A stretch of DNA of 6,797 nt from Candidatus Bathyarchaeota archaeon. GTDB lineage: Archaea > Thermoproteota > Bathyarchaeia > Bathyarchaeales > B26-1. The position numbers were made by a program, and so were the translations under genes. Shown here one piece after another: positions 1-5,799 of the stretch (positions within the stretch are counted from its first letter, which is position 1; every line of letters starts with the position of its first letter). Location of the stretch: NCBI GenBank assembly GCA_018396795.1, contig JAGTRH010000076.1, positions 1 through 6,797 of the forward strand, written 5' to 3'. The notes under the pieces are model-generated. The model was given only the letters and a program-made list of their open reading frames with translations, made no database searches and was not told the origin of the DNA.

Positions 1-884
1 AGTTAGTTAGGGAGGGAAGAATATCGGAAGAAACGAACGGTGTCAGGCGTATAATTAAAATCAAGTTAAGACTAGGATTATTTGAGAGACCCTACGTTGA
101 TCCTGAAAGAGCAAAGAGAATAATAAAATGCAAGGAACATGTTGAGGCATCTTTGGAGGCAGCAAGAAAATCAATAGTGCTATTAAAGAATGAAGGGAAT
201 ATTCTGCCATTAAACAGGGATATAGATTCAATCGCTGTTATTGGCCCTCTAGCCAACGATCGTGAAACACCACTTGGGCCATGGTCCTGTCTAGGAAGCC
301 CCGAGGATGTTGTTACAGTTTTGGAGGGTATTAAAAGCAAATTATCTCGAAACACAAGAGTCTTGTATGCTAAGGGTTGTGATGTCGAGGGGACATCCAA
401 AGAAGGTTTTAGGGAGGCTGTGGAAATAGCGAGACAAAGTAAGGTAGCGATAGTTGTAGTTGGAGAGAGTAGAGATATGAGTGGTGAAGCAGCTTGTAGA
501 GCATATCTAGATTTACCGGGTGTTCAGGAAGATCTTCTAAAAGAGATATATGCAACTGGCGTTCCAATAATAATGGTTCTAATGAACGGTAGACCATTAT
601 CAATCTCATGGGCGAAAGAGCACATACCTGCAATTATAGAGACCTGGTTCTTAGGTATACAAGCGGGATATGCTATAGCTGACGTAATATTTGGAGATTA
701 TAATCCAGGTGGCAAGTTGCCTGTAACTTTTCCCCATACAGTTGGGCAAGTTCCGATCTATTATAACCACAAGAACGCTGGTAGACCGCCATTGCCTGAC
801 GTTAAGTGGGCATCTAAGTACTTAGATGCCCACTTATACACCACTATTTCCATTCGGGCATGGACTAAGCTACACGAAGTTTGA
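1..884 (+). CDS. Glycoside hydrolase family 3 (beta-glucosidase type), 5'-truncated and frameshifted; upstream fragment
   Basis: The reading frame is open from the left edge (first full codon at 3), so the gene starts outside the window; the TTG at 153 is internal. The visible 293 residues begin with the end of the TIM-barrel domain (LRLGLFERPYVDPERAK) and continue into the GH3 alpha/beta sandwich domain (SIVLLKNEGNILPL, then IAVIGPLAND). The motif SGEAACRAYLDLPGVQ carries the Glu (codon 486-488) that matches the usual GH3 acid/base region; relatives commonly have Ser-Arg where this has Cys-Arg. ADVIFGDYNPGGKLPVTFP is a GH3 signature. The nucleophile Asp lies in the missing N-terminal part. 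Such enzymes release terminal beta-linked sugars from oligosaccharides. After YLD (codon 825-827) the frame leaves family-like sequence, reads about 19 aberrant residues and stops at 882-884. The true continuation is one frame over, so this is a broken gene or a sequence error. Confidence 0.88.
   Translation, partial: LVREGRISEETNGVRRIIKIKLRLGLFERPYVDPERAKRIIKCKEHVEASLEAARKSIVLLKNEGNILPLNRDIDSIAVIGPLANDRETPLGPWSCLGSPEDVVTVLEGIKSKLSRNTRVLYAKGCDVEGTSKEGFREAVEIARQSKVAIVVVGESRDMSGEAACRAYLDLPGVQEDLLKEIYATGVPIIMVLMNGRPLSISWAKEHIPAIIETWFLGIQAGYAIADVIFGDYNPGGKLPVTFPHTVGQVPIYYNHKNAGRPPLPDVKWASKYLDAHLYTTISIRAWTKLHEV
803..836. repeat. Perfect 34-bp palindrome at the GH3 frameshift point
   Basis: The left arm TAAGTGGGCATCTAAGT (803-819) is followed with no spacer by its exact reverse complement (820-836). 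The next outer pair (802 T, 837 T) does not match. The palindrome sits in coding sequence exactly where the GH3 reading frame breaks. A 34-bp perfect dyad in the middle of a conserved enzyme is not explained by coding constraint. It may be a template-switch (quasipalindrome-correction) mutation scar or an amplification/assembly artefact. Confidence 0.95.
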
Positions 885-1254
885 ATACGATAGCTTAGAA
901 ATAAGTCCATTGGAAGTTGGGTTAAATGATGTAGTAAATATTAGAGTAAAAGTGAAAAATGTGGGAAATAGGGAGGGAGATGAAGTTGTGCAGTTATATG
1001 TAAGAGACCTTGTAGCTAGTGTAACTAGACCGGTTAAAGAACTAAAAGGATTTAGGCGAATAACTCTTATGTCTGGGGAAGAGAAAACCGTTGAATTTAC
1101 ACTAACACTGGGAGATATTTCATTTCTAAACCAGGAGATGAAGCGTGTTGTTGAACCTGGAGAATTCAAAGTTATGATCGGCTCATCATCGGAGGATATT
1201 CGTTTAACAGGAAGCTTTAGGGTTAAAGAGTATGTTGAGTTTCCATATAAGTGA
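826..1254 (+). CDS. GH3 glycoside hydrolase, C-terminal fragment with fibronectin III-like domain (other side of the frameshift)
   Basis: This frame continues the same GH3 protein after a net +1 shift. It opens with PLFPFGHGLSYTKFEY, the near-universal end of the GH3 sandwich domain. It continues into a fibronectin type III-like domain (roughly residues 30-135 of 142) with the characteristic VKNVGNREGDEVVQLYVRD and RPVKELKGFRRI motifs, and ends at a TGA at 1252-1254. A stop (TAG, 823-825) lies directly before the ATG at 826 in this frame. That ATG sits inside the palindrome and has no evident Shine-Dalgarno, so independent translation is unlikely. The fragment is best annotated together with 1-884 as one disrupted GH3 gene. 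The FnIII-like domain usually packs against the catalytic domains and is not enzymatic by itself. Confidence 0.88.
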   Translation: MPTYTPLFPFGHGLSYTKFEYDSLEISPLEVGLNDVVNIRVKVKNVGNREGDEVVQLYVRDLVASVTRPVKELKGFRRITLMSGEEKTVEFTLTLGDISFLNQEMKRVVEPGEFKVMIGSSSEDIRLTGSFRVKEYVEFPYK

Positions 1255-1272
1255 GGTGGAATAATAAAATAG

Positions 1273-1289
1273 AAAAGCAATTAAATAAC
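1273..1289 (+). promoter_or_regulatory. Possible archaeal BRE/TATA promoter for the Lrp-like gene
   Basis: A purine-rich stretch (AAAAGCAA) is followed by TTAAATAA at 1281-1288, resembling a BRE plus TATA box. Transcription would start about 25 bp downstream, near 1310, leaving a short leader that contains the ribosome binding site. The assignment is by eye in AT-rich DNA and is weak. Confidence 0.25.
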
Positions 1290-1338
1290 CATATGCTAAT
1301 ATATCGTAAAATTAAGCAGGAGAACAGAGGTGCGGAAC

Positions 1339-1620
1339 ATGGTGATTAAAGCCTACGTGTTATTCAAGGTGAATTCTGGAACTGAGAAAGATGTATGCAA
1401 AAAAGTATCGGATTTAGATAACGTTTTAGATGCAAGCATAATTTATGGAGAATATGACATAATTGCCAGGGTTGCCGTACCAGAGCTCGCTCAATTAAAC
1501 GAATTTTTAGATAATGTGAGGAATATTCCGAGCGTAATACTAACATCAACAATGATAGTTGCACAAGAGTATAAGGGAAAAAATAAGCGAGAATCGCTAA
1601 ACACACAAAACCTAAAATAG
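1339..1620 (+). CDS. Stand-alone Lrp/AsnC ligand-binding (RAM) domain protein
   Basis: This 93-residue protein matches the C-terminal effector-binding domain of Lrp/AsnC regulators: a first beta strand (MVIKAYVLFKV), a helix with EKDVCKKVSDLDNVLDA, the core YGEYDIIARVAV (residues 36-47), a second helix and the closing strand TSTMIVAQEY. It has no helix-turn-helix, so it is not a DNA-binding regulator alone. Relatives form octameric beta-alpha-beta-beta-alpha-beta rings that bind amino acids or other small molecules, and may serve as partners for full-length Lrp proteins. I chose ATG 1339 because GAGGTG (1327-1332) lies six bases before it and the family usually begins here. GTG 1330, preceded by GGAG at 1319-1322, is a real alternative giving 96 residues. 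The tail after about residue 80 is polar and probably disordered. The gene stands alone: a broken GH3 gene lies upstream and lipS2 converges on it. Confidence 0.85.
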   Translation: MVIKAYVLFKVNSGTEKDVCKKVSDLDNVLDASIIYGEYDIIARVAVPELAQLNEFLDNVRNIPSVILTSTMIVAQEYKGKNKRESLNTQNLK

Positions 1621-1631
1621 ATTGATGAAAG

Positions 1632-1651
1632 TCTTATTTCTTTCTGTTTTT
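1632..1651 (+). terminator. T-rich candidate terminator after the Lrp-like gene
   Basis: Starting 12 bases after the stop codon the plus strand is a pyrimidine tract with several T runs, ending in TTTTT. Archaeal RNA polymerase commonly terminates at such T-rich tracts without a hairpin. It also lies between convergent genes, where a terminator is expected. Confidence 0.45.
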
Positions 1652-1681
1652 AAGAAAATCTCAAAATCTCCGAGCAGCTCC

Positions 1682-2683
1682 TCAGCTAGAAGACAAATTT
1701 ATATCTTTTTGAATAAGAGAGCAGCATGTTGGAGAGAAAACTATTTTCAAGCCTAACTTTTTGGCCCTTTCTATGGCTTCAATACTTGGGAAAGCAATTG
1801 CATTAACACCTGCTTCGACAAATAATAGATCAACAATAGACCTGTAATTTCCTTTTGGTCTTGCGCAGCCGAGCGCTATTGGAATATTGTTCATTAGGAA
1901 GCGTGCCTTTACAAGAATATCTATCACTGCTTCATAGGGCGGCGGATTAATATTTTCCATCTTTGTTCCCTTAATTGGAAAAAAGACAATCAATATTAGT
2001 GCTGAAGGATTATATTTGGAAATAATTTTTAGAGCTTCGATTTCCCCTCTTACGCTACCATAATGTAAACCAATAAGCACATGTGGTGTGAATGGAAGCT
2101 CAGCCTTTTTTAGAGCTTCCAACGTATTAGCGTAACTATCCACTGAAGCATTGAGATGGTATATCCTTTTAATGGTTTCCTCCGAACCTACTATGTCAAT
2201 TGATACGGCATCTACACCTGCCTCTTTAAGTCTTTTAGCTACTTCAAAATCAACTAGTCCAGTGTGGACTACAATAGTTAAACCAAACCTCTTCTTAATT
2301 TCAGATATTGCATCTACAAACCTTGAAACTGGAACGGAACCGTTTGGTAGGCATCCGCCACTTATTAAACACCCGGTAGCACCACGTTCTTTTAAATCAG
2401 CGCAAATCTCTATCAGTTTATCTGGAGTCCTAGCGGGAATCATTGTCTTAAGAATTCTACCGCCACAATGATCGCATTTTAATGAACAGTACGAACCAGT
2501 AATAGATATTGATGGGAAGCTTAACGAAGAAGACTTGAAATATTTGTTATAGTAATAAATGAATCCCGGTGCGTAAAAATAGATTTTCTTCCCAACTCTT
2601 TGCCAGCTTAAATCCCTTGCTTCCCGAATCCCCCTCCAAATATAATCTGGTAATTTTATAACTTCGTTGAGATCATTTAGCAA
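1682..2683 (-). CDS. lipS2: Radical SAM protein, LipS2-type lipoyl synthase component (COG1856-like)
   Basis: This 333-residue protein has a radical SAM cluster motif C66-X3-C70-X2-C73 in YCSLKCDHCGGRILKTM, followed by a GATGCLISGGC segment typical of the family barrel. The C-terminal part has LGCARPKGNYR (Cys273), AGVNAIAFPS and SPTCCSL (Cys320, Cys321); these extra cysteines could hold an auxiliary iron-sulfur cluster. From memory this pattern fits LipS2, one half of the archaeal two-protein lipoyl synthase described in Thermococcus. In that system two radical SAM proteins each add a sulfur to an octanoyl-lysine, on C6 or C8. The start is TTG at 2683, supported by AGGTGAT (2689-2695) five bases upstream. 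It lies 67 bp downstream of the deoxyhypusine synthase gene on the same strand, and no clear TATA box is visible in that gap, so co-transcription is likely. Its presumed partner is at 4739-5731. Radical SAM membership is certain; the LipS2 assignment is probable. Confidence 0.8.
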   Translation of the reverse strand: MLNDLNEVIKLPDYIWRGIREARDLSWQRVGKKIYFYAPGFIYYYNKYFKSSSLSFPSISITGSYCSLKCDHCGGRILKTMIPARTPDKLIEICADLKERGATGCLISGGCLPNGSVPVSRFVDAISEIKKRFGLTIVVHTGLVDFEVAKRLKEAGVDAVSIDIVGSEETIKRIYHLNASVDSYANTLEALKKAELPFTPHVLIGLHYGSVRGEIEALKIISKYNPSALILIVFFPIKGTKMENINPPPYEAVIDILVKARFLMNNIPIALGCARPKGNYRSIVDLLFVEAGVNAIAFPSIEAIERAKKLGLKIVFSPTCCSLIQKDINLSSS

Positions 2684-2750
2684 TTGTTATCACCTAAATT
2701 CAAGTTATTACCTTCATACAATTTGTGAATGATTGTCAAAAAGGAAACAA

Positions 2751-3692
2751 CTAAATTTTTACGTCAGAGATTAATGTAGCCATGATGAGTGGCAGTATTA
2801 ATGTTGCATCACCCTCGATAGTTACGTGTTTCGCTGTTTCTTTAACTTTCCCCCACGATATTGCCTCGCGAACCCTTGCGCCGGATAGGCTACCGTCCCA
2901 TTCAACCGCGGTTGTTATGTAAACTGCGTAATCAAGGCCGCCCTTAAATTGATTCCACCATATTACATGGTGTTTTGAGATTCCGCCGCCTACTATTAAT
3001 GCCCCTGTACGCTTAGCACTAAATATTAGGTCGTTAATTTCCTGCTCATCTTTAAGTAAATCGATTTTTAACTTGTGATCTTGTGAGAAAAGCCAGATTT
3101 GGTATCCGACAGCTCCATCCATTATGCCCGGCACATAAATAGGTATATTATTTTTTGCAGCCCAGTAAAGTATCGAATCTTCATTGCAAAGTCTTAAACC
3201 TATCTCTCTGCTTATTTCTCTACTTGAAATCTCCCTTACGCCCTCGTTCCAAAGTGCTGAGAGCAGCTCCTGCATCTTCTTTTCAATTATTATGCCGTAG
3301 CTTTCATTGGGAATTAATATGTTGCCTAGTCGATTTATCCCCATTCTATGAAGTCTTTTATCGTTTAGCTCAAAGGATCCACGGTAGTAATTCTTCCAAC
3401 ACCTCGCCAGATCGTGATCTAAAGTTCCGCATGTAGTTACTACAACATCCGTCATGCGGCGTTTGACAATTTCTTTTAAAACGCCTCTTGTTCCAGTAGC
3501 AACAATACATGCTGGAAAAGAAAGGAACTTTAAGCACTTATCATCGTTAATCATTTTCTTCATTACATCTACTCCAGCAACAATTTTCCCTGCGGTAAAA
3601 CCCCAGGCGCCTCTCATCTGAGAAATGAGATCACTAACGCTCATGCCCTCATAAAGCGCGTAATCCTTGATAGCTTCCCGCTCGTTTATCAA
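2751..3692 (-). CDS. dys: Deoxyhypusine synthase (crenarchaeal type)
   Basis: This NAD-dependent cytosolic enzyme transfers the aminobutyl group of spermidine to one lysine of translation factor aIF5A. From the TTG start at 3692 it has 313 residues. Family blocks are visible throughout: LKFLSFPACIVATGTRG, TTCGTLDHDLARCW, GINRLGNILIPNESYG, IPIYVPGIMDG, IVGGGISKHHVIWWNQF, YAVYITTAVEWDGSLSGAR and EAISWGKV. The lysine of SWGK (residue 282 from this start) corresponds to the catalytic Lys329 of the human enzyme, and the His, Tyr, Glu and Trp around the active site are also present. Some acidic spermidine-binding positions of the human protein are replaced here, but the same IWWNQF and DGSLSGA pattern occurs in Sulfolobus-type enzymes as I recall them. 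A GTG at 3713 gives seven extra residues, but it lies upstream of a perfect GGAGGT, so TTG 3692 is preferred. The upstream neighbour encodes an HDAC-family deacetylase. Confidence 0.93.
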   Translation of the reverse strand: MINEREAIKDYALYEGMSVSDLISQMRGAWGFTAGKIVAGVDVMKKMINDDKCLKFLSFPACIVATGTRGVLKEIVKRRMTDVVVTTCGTLDHDLARCWKNYYRGSFELNDKRLHRMGINRLGNILIPNESYGIIIEKKMQELLSALWNEGVREISSREISREIGLRLCNEDSILYWAAKNNIPIYVPGIMDGAVGYQIWLFSQDHKLKIDLLKDEQEINDLIFSAKRTGALIVGGGISKHHVIWWNQFKGGLDYAVYITTAVEWDGSLSGARVREAISWGKVKETAKHVTIEGDATLILPLIMATLISDVKI

Positions 3693-3698
3693 AAATTT

Positions 3699-3704
3699 AC
3701 CTCC
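3699..3704 (-). promoter_or_regulatory. Strong Shine-Dalgarno GGAGGT that sets a TTG start for dys
   Basis: Read on the minus strand, GGAGGT is followed by six bases and then TTG (3692-3690). This is an ideal archaeal spacing and places the start inside the longest open frame, whose GTG at 3713 has no comparable site. Confidence 0.75.
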
Positions 3705-3733
3705 TAAATTCACAAAAGAAGAAAACGCCTAAA

Positions 3734-3743
3734 CTTATATTAA
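3734..3743 (-). promoter_or_regulatory. Possible TATA box for dys
   Basis: On the minus strand TTAATATAAG lies in the 70-bp gap between the deacetylase gene and dys. A start site about 25 bp downstream would fall near 3712, giving a leader of about 20 bases with the GGAGGT inside it. A second TTATATAA core, within the near-palindrome at 3759-3774, overlaps the deacetylase stop codon and could serve instead. Both are AT-rich matches seen by eye. Confidence 0.3.
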
Positions 3744-3762
3744 TTATTTAGTTTTCATGAAT

Positions 3763-4644
3763 TTATATAAGTTCTCTATTTCTGCTCAATCCATTTAAGA
3801 AGTTAAGAACACAATTTGGAAAGTCTCTTCCATATCCACCCTCTAGAACAGCAAAAGTTTTCCTATCAAGTTTGGATATCATACGCCCTATTATCGTATA
3901 AGCCTCAATATTTAAGCCGAGTGTGCATACAGGATCATACTTGTATGTATCAAATCCTGCCGAAACAGCTATTAAATCAGGGTCGAATTTTTCAACCTCC
4001 TTCAAGGCGGAGTTTAAGACTTTTATATACTCTTCGTCGCCAACAGCATGCGTTAACGGATAGTTTAAGCAGTTCTCCTGCGATTTTTCCCCTGTTCCAG
4101 GATAAACCCCGCCATACCTATGAATTGAAACAAATAATACTCTAGGATTCATGAAAAAGATTTCTTGCGTCCCATTACCATGATGACAATCTATGTCAAC
4201 TATTGCAATTCTATTAACCTTCTGAAGAGCCTTTTTACATGCGATAGCAATATTATTGAAATAGCAAAATCCAAGTGTTGGGGCGCCGAGCGCACTCCCA
4301 TTAACTCCAGCATGATGCCCTGGTGGCCTCATTAGTGAAAAGGATTTTTCGCCATCTAGGGCTATCTCCATACTCTTTATCGCCGAGCCAACAGCAAGCC
4401 TAGCATAATTGTAAATGCCTGGAAGATTTGGCGTGTCTGGATCATAGAAGTTCTCGTTCTTTATCCTCTCAACAAACTCCTTATTGTGAACTAAAAGCAA
4501 ATCCTCTTCACTGCAAGGTTCAGCCTCGATGAAACGGAAACCCTTATCTCTAAGCAGCCTATAGGCTCGAAAAACTCTATCCGGGGATTCCGGATGCTCA
4601 GGCACCCAGTATTCTAAACATTTTTCTGAGAAAACGATATACAT
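3763..4644 (-). CDS. HDAC-family (arginase/deacetylase fold) zinc-dependent deacetylase
   Basis: This 293-residue protein has every active-site element of the zinc-dependent histone deacetylase/AcuC/acetylpolyamine amidohydrolase superfamily. HPESPDR (17-23) is the substrate-loop motif. RPPGHHAG holds the His110-His111 pair, GFCYFNN is at 125-131, and DIDCHHGNGTQ supplies zinc ligands Asp152 and His154. SAGFD supplies zinc ligand Asp232, and LEGGYG carries the transition-state Tyr271. It is therefore predicted to be active in hydrolysing acyl-amide bonds on lysine or polyamines, in the cytosol. The residue after DP (Val239), at the position of the Glu gatekeeper in the polyamine deacetylase HDAC10, is hydrophobic as in ordinary lysine deacetylases. 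The length is compact, without the large loop of classical acetylpolyamine amidohydrolases. ATG 4644 is preceded by a purine-rich GGAAGGAAAGGAA region. It is first of three same-strand genes, ahead of dys and lipS2, and divergent from lipS1. The substrate is unknown; aIF5A, chromatin proteins, acetyl-polyamines or lipoyl-type acyl groups are all possible. Confidence 0.92.
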   Translation of the reverse strand: MYIVFSEKCLEYWVPEHPESPDRVFRAYRLLRDKGFRFIEAEPCSEEDLLLVHNKEFVERIKNENFYDPDTPNLPGIYNYARLAVGSAIKSMEIALDGEKSFSLMRPPGHHAGVNGSALGAPTLGFCYFNNIAIACKKALQKVNRIAIVDIDCHHGNGTQEIFFMNPRVLFVSIHRYGGVYPGTGEKSQENCLNYPLTHAVGDEEYIKVLNSALKEVEKFDPDLIAVSAGFDTYKYDPVCTLGLNIEAYTIIGRMISKLDRKTFAVLEGGYGRDFPNCVLNFLNGLSRNRELI

Positions 4645-4738
4645 TGTTCCTTTCCTTCCTAGAAAAATAGGATAAAAAATAATAGATAATATTTACGGAA
4701 TATAGAATAGTAAAAGTATGTGAAGATGAACAGTAGGT
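4645..4738. promoter_or_regulatory. Divergent promoter region between the deacetylase gene and lipS1
   Basis: This 94-bp gap separates two divergent genes and must carry starts for both. It is very AT-rich, with runs such as GGATAAAAAATAATAG and ATAATATTTACGG that could be TATA/BRE elements in either direction. I cannot single out one box reliably. A stop codon at 4727-4729 in the lipS1 frame limits how far upstream that gene can begin. Confidence 0.4.
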
Positions 4739-5731
4739 ATGAAAACCGATAAGATCAGGGTATCTATAGGTTCCGCAATAGTACTAGGCTTAATTAAAGG
4801 CATGATTACTGCTGAGCCAACAACGGCATACCTTTTGACTTATACTGAAGGGCGATGTTCAGCAAACTGCGCCTTTTGTCCCCAGGCTAGAAAAAGTACC
4901 GCTAGAGCGGATATGCTCTCAAGGGTAATGTGGCCGGATTTCAAGTTCACAAATGTAATAGAAGGTATTAGGAAGTCTTTTGAGAGCGGAAGAATAAAGC
5001 GAGTATGTATTCAGACACTTAATTACCCAGGTGTACAAAACGATATAATAAACTTAGCCGCTAAAATTAGTTCAGAATGTAATATTCCAATATCAATTTC
5101 GTGTCAACCTCTCGCACCTAAGGAAATGACCATGCTGGCAAAAGTTGGCGTTGAGAGAATAAGCATAGCTTTAGACGCTGTCACAAAGGAAATTTTCTCG
5201 AAGATTAAGGGGGAGATGGCTGGTGGTCCATATAATTGGGATCAACATTTTGGTGCACTAAAAGCCGCGCTTGAAATTTTCGGAAGAGGAAAAGTTACAA
5301 CGCATTTGATAGTAGGCTTAGGGGAAAGTGAGGAAGAATTTATCTCAATGGTGCAGAGATGTGTTGATGCTGGAATTTTTCCAGCCGTGTTTGCATTTAC
5401 ACCTATACAGGGAACTAAAATGGCTAATCATCCCAAACCGCCCATAGAGTCCTATCGTCGGATACAAGTTGCACACTACTTAATAGTTCGCGAAATTAGG
5501 CGCTATGAAGACATGAAATTTAAAGATGGCCAATTAATAAACTTTGGAGTCTCAAGTAACGAACTTGAGAGAATAATTTTTTCTGGCGAACCTTTTCTTA
5601 CTTCTGGATGCCCAAACTGTAATAGGCCATATTATAACGAGGAACCTAAGGGACCGATTTATAATTATCCTAGGAAATTAACTCAGGAAGAAATAGAAAG
5701 TATTTGGAAACAGATGAGCATGGTACTTTAA
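4739..5731 (+). CDS. lipS1: Radical SAM protein, LipS1-type lipoyl synthase component (COG2516-like, biotin synthase-related)
   Basis: This 330-residue protein has the radical SAM motif C40-X3-C44-X2-C47 in EGRCSANCAFCPQARKS. The following RADMLSRVMWP is characteristic of the biotin synthase-related archaeal group that I recall as LipS1. Barrel motifs follow: VCIQTLNYPG, ISISCQP, VERISIALDA and THLIVGLGESEEE. The C-terminal TSGCPNCNRPYYNE gives Cys291 and Cys294, which could belong to an auxiliary iron-sulfur cluster used as the sulfur donor, as in lipoyl synthases. Together with LipS2 it would insert the two sulfur atoms into protein-bound octanoyl groups of a GcvH or E2 protein. ATG 4739 is the most upstream in-frame ATG and has only a weak AGGT directly before it; Met22 is the next candidate. 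The gene is divergent from the deacetylase gene and about 2 kb from its likely partner. No octanoyl or lipoate ligase is visible in the window. Confidence 0.82.
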   Translation: MKTDKIRVSIGSAIVLGLIKGMITAEPTTAYLLTYTEGRCSANCAFCPQARKSTARADMLSRVMWPDFKFTNVIEGIRKSFESGRIKRVCIQTLNYPGVQNDIINLAAKISSECNIPISISCQPLAPKEMTMLAKVGVERISIALDAVTKEIFSKIKGEMAGGPYNWDQHFGALKAALEIFGRGKVTTHLIVGLGESEEEFISMVQRCVDAGIFPAVFAFTPIQGTKMANHPKPPIESYRRIQVAHYLIVREIRRYEDMKFKDGQLINFGVSSNELERIIFSGEPFLTSGCPNCNRPYYNEEPKGPIYNYPRKLTQEEIESIWKQMSMVL

Positions 5732-5767
5732 GGAGTTATATTTGATGAGAAGAAAAAATAATTTTAA

Positions 5768-5799
5768 CTTATTATCGTCTAATCCTAAACGATAATAGG
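5768..5799 (+). terminator. Stem-loop downstream of lipS1, possible 3'-end signal
   Basis: CTTATTATCGT (5768-5778) pairs with ACGATAATAGG (5789-5799) over 11 positions with one G-T wobble, around a 10-base loop. It begins 37 bases after the lipS1 stop codon. It lacks the following T run of a bacterial intrinsic terminator, so a role in 3'-end formation or mRNA stability is only a suggestion. Confidence 0.35.

Noticed and set aside
153..884. A gene starting at TTG 153
   Set aside because: The frame is open and family-like (LFERPYVDPERAK) upstream to the window edge, so this TTG is internal to the GH3 gene.
870..1280. Minus-strand 136-residue open frame opposite the GH3 C-terminus
   Set aside because: It is a shadow of the conserved FnIII-like coding sequence, with no recognisable motif or ribosome binding site.
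2751..3692. Loss of acidic spermidine-binding residues relative to human deoxyhypusine synthase, suggesting a new activity
   Set aside because: The replaced positions (in MDGAVGY, IWWNQF and GSLSG) match the pattern I recall from Sulfolobus-type enzymes, and the catalytic SWGK lysine is present, so this is a lineage trait rather than a novelty.
5745..5795. 16-codon ORF with GGAG upstream as a real gene
   Set aside because: It is too short to assess, it overlaps a hairpin, and nothing in the peptide is recognisable; kept only as part of a finding.
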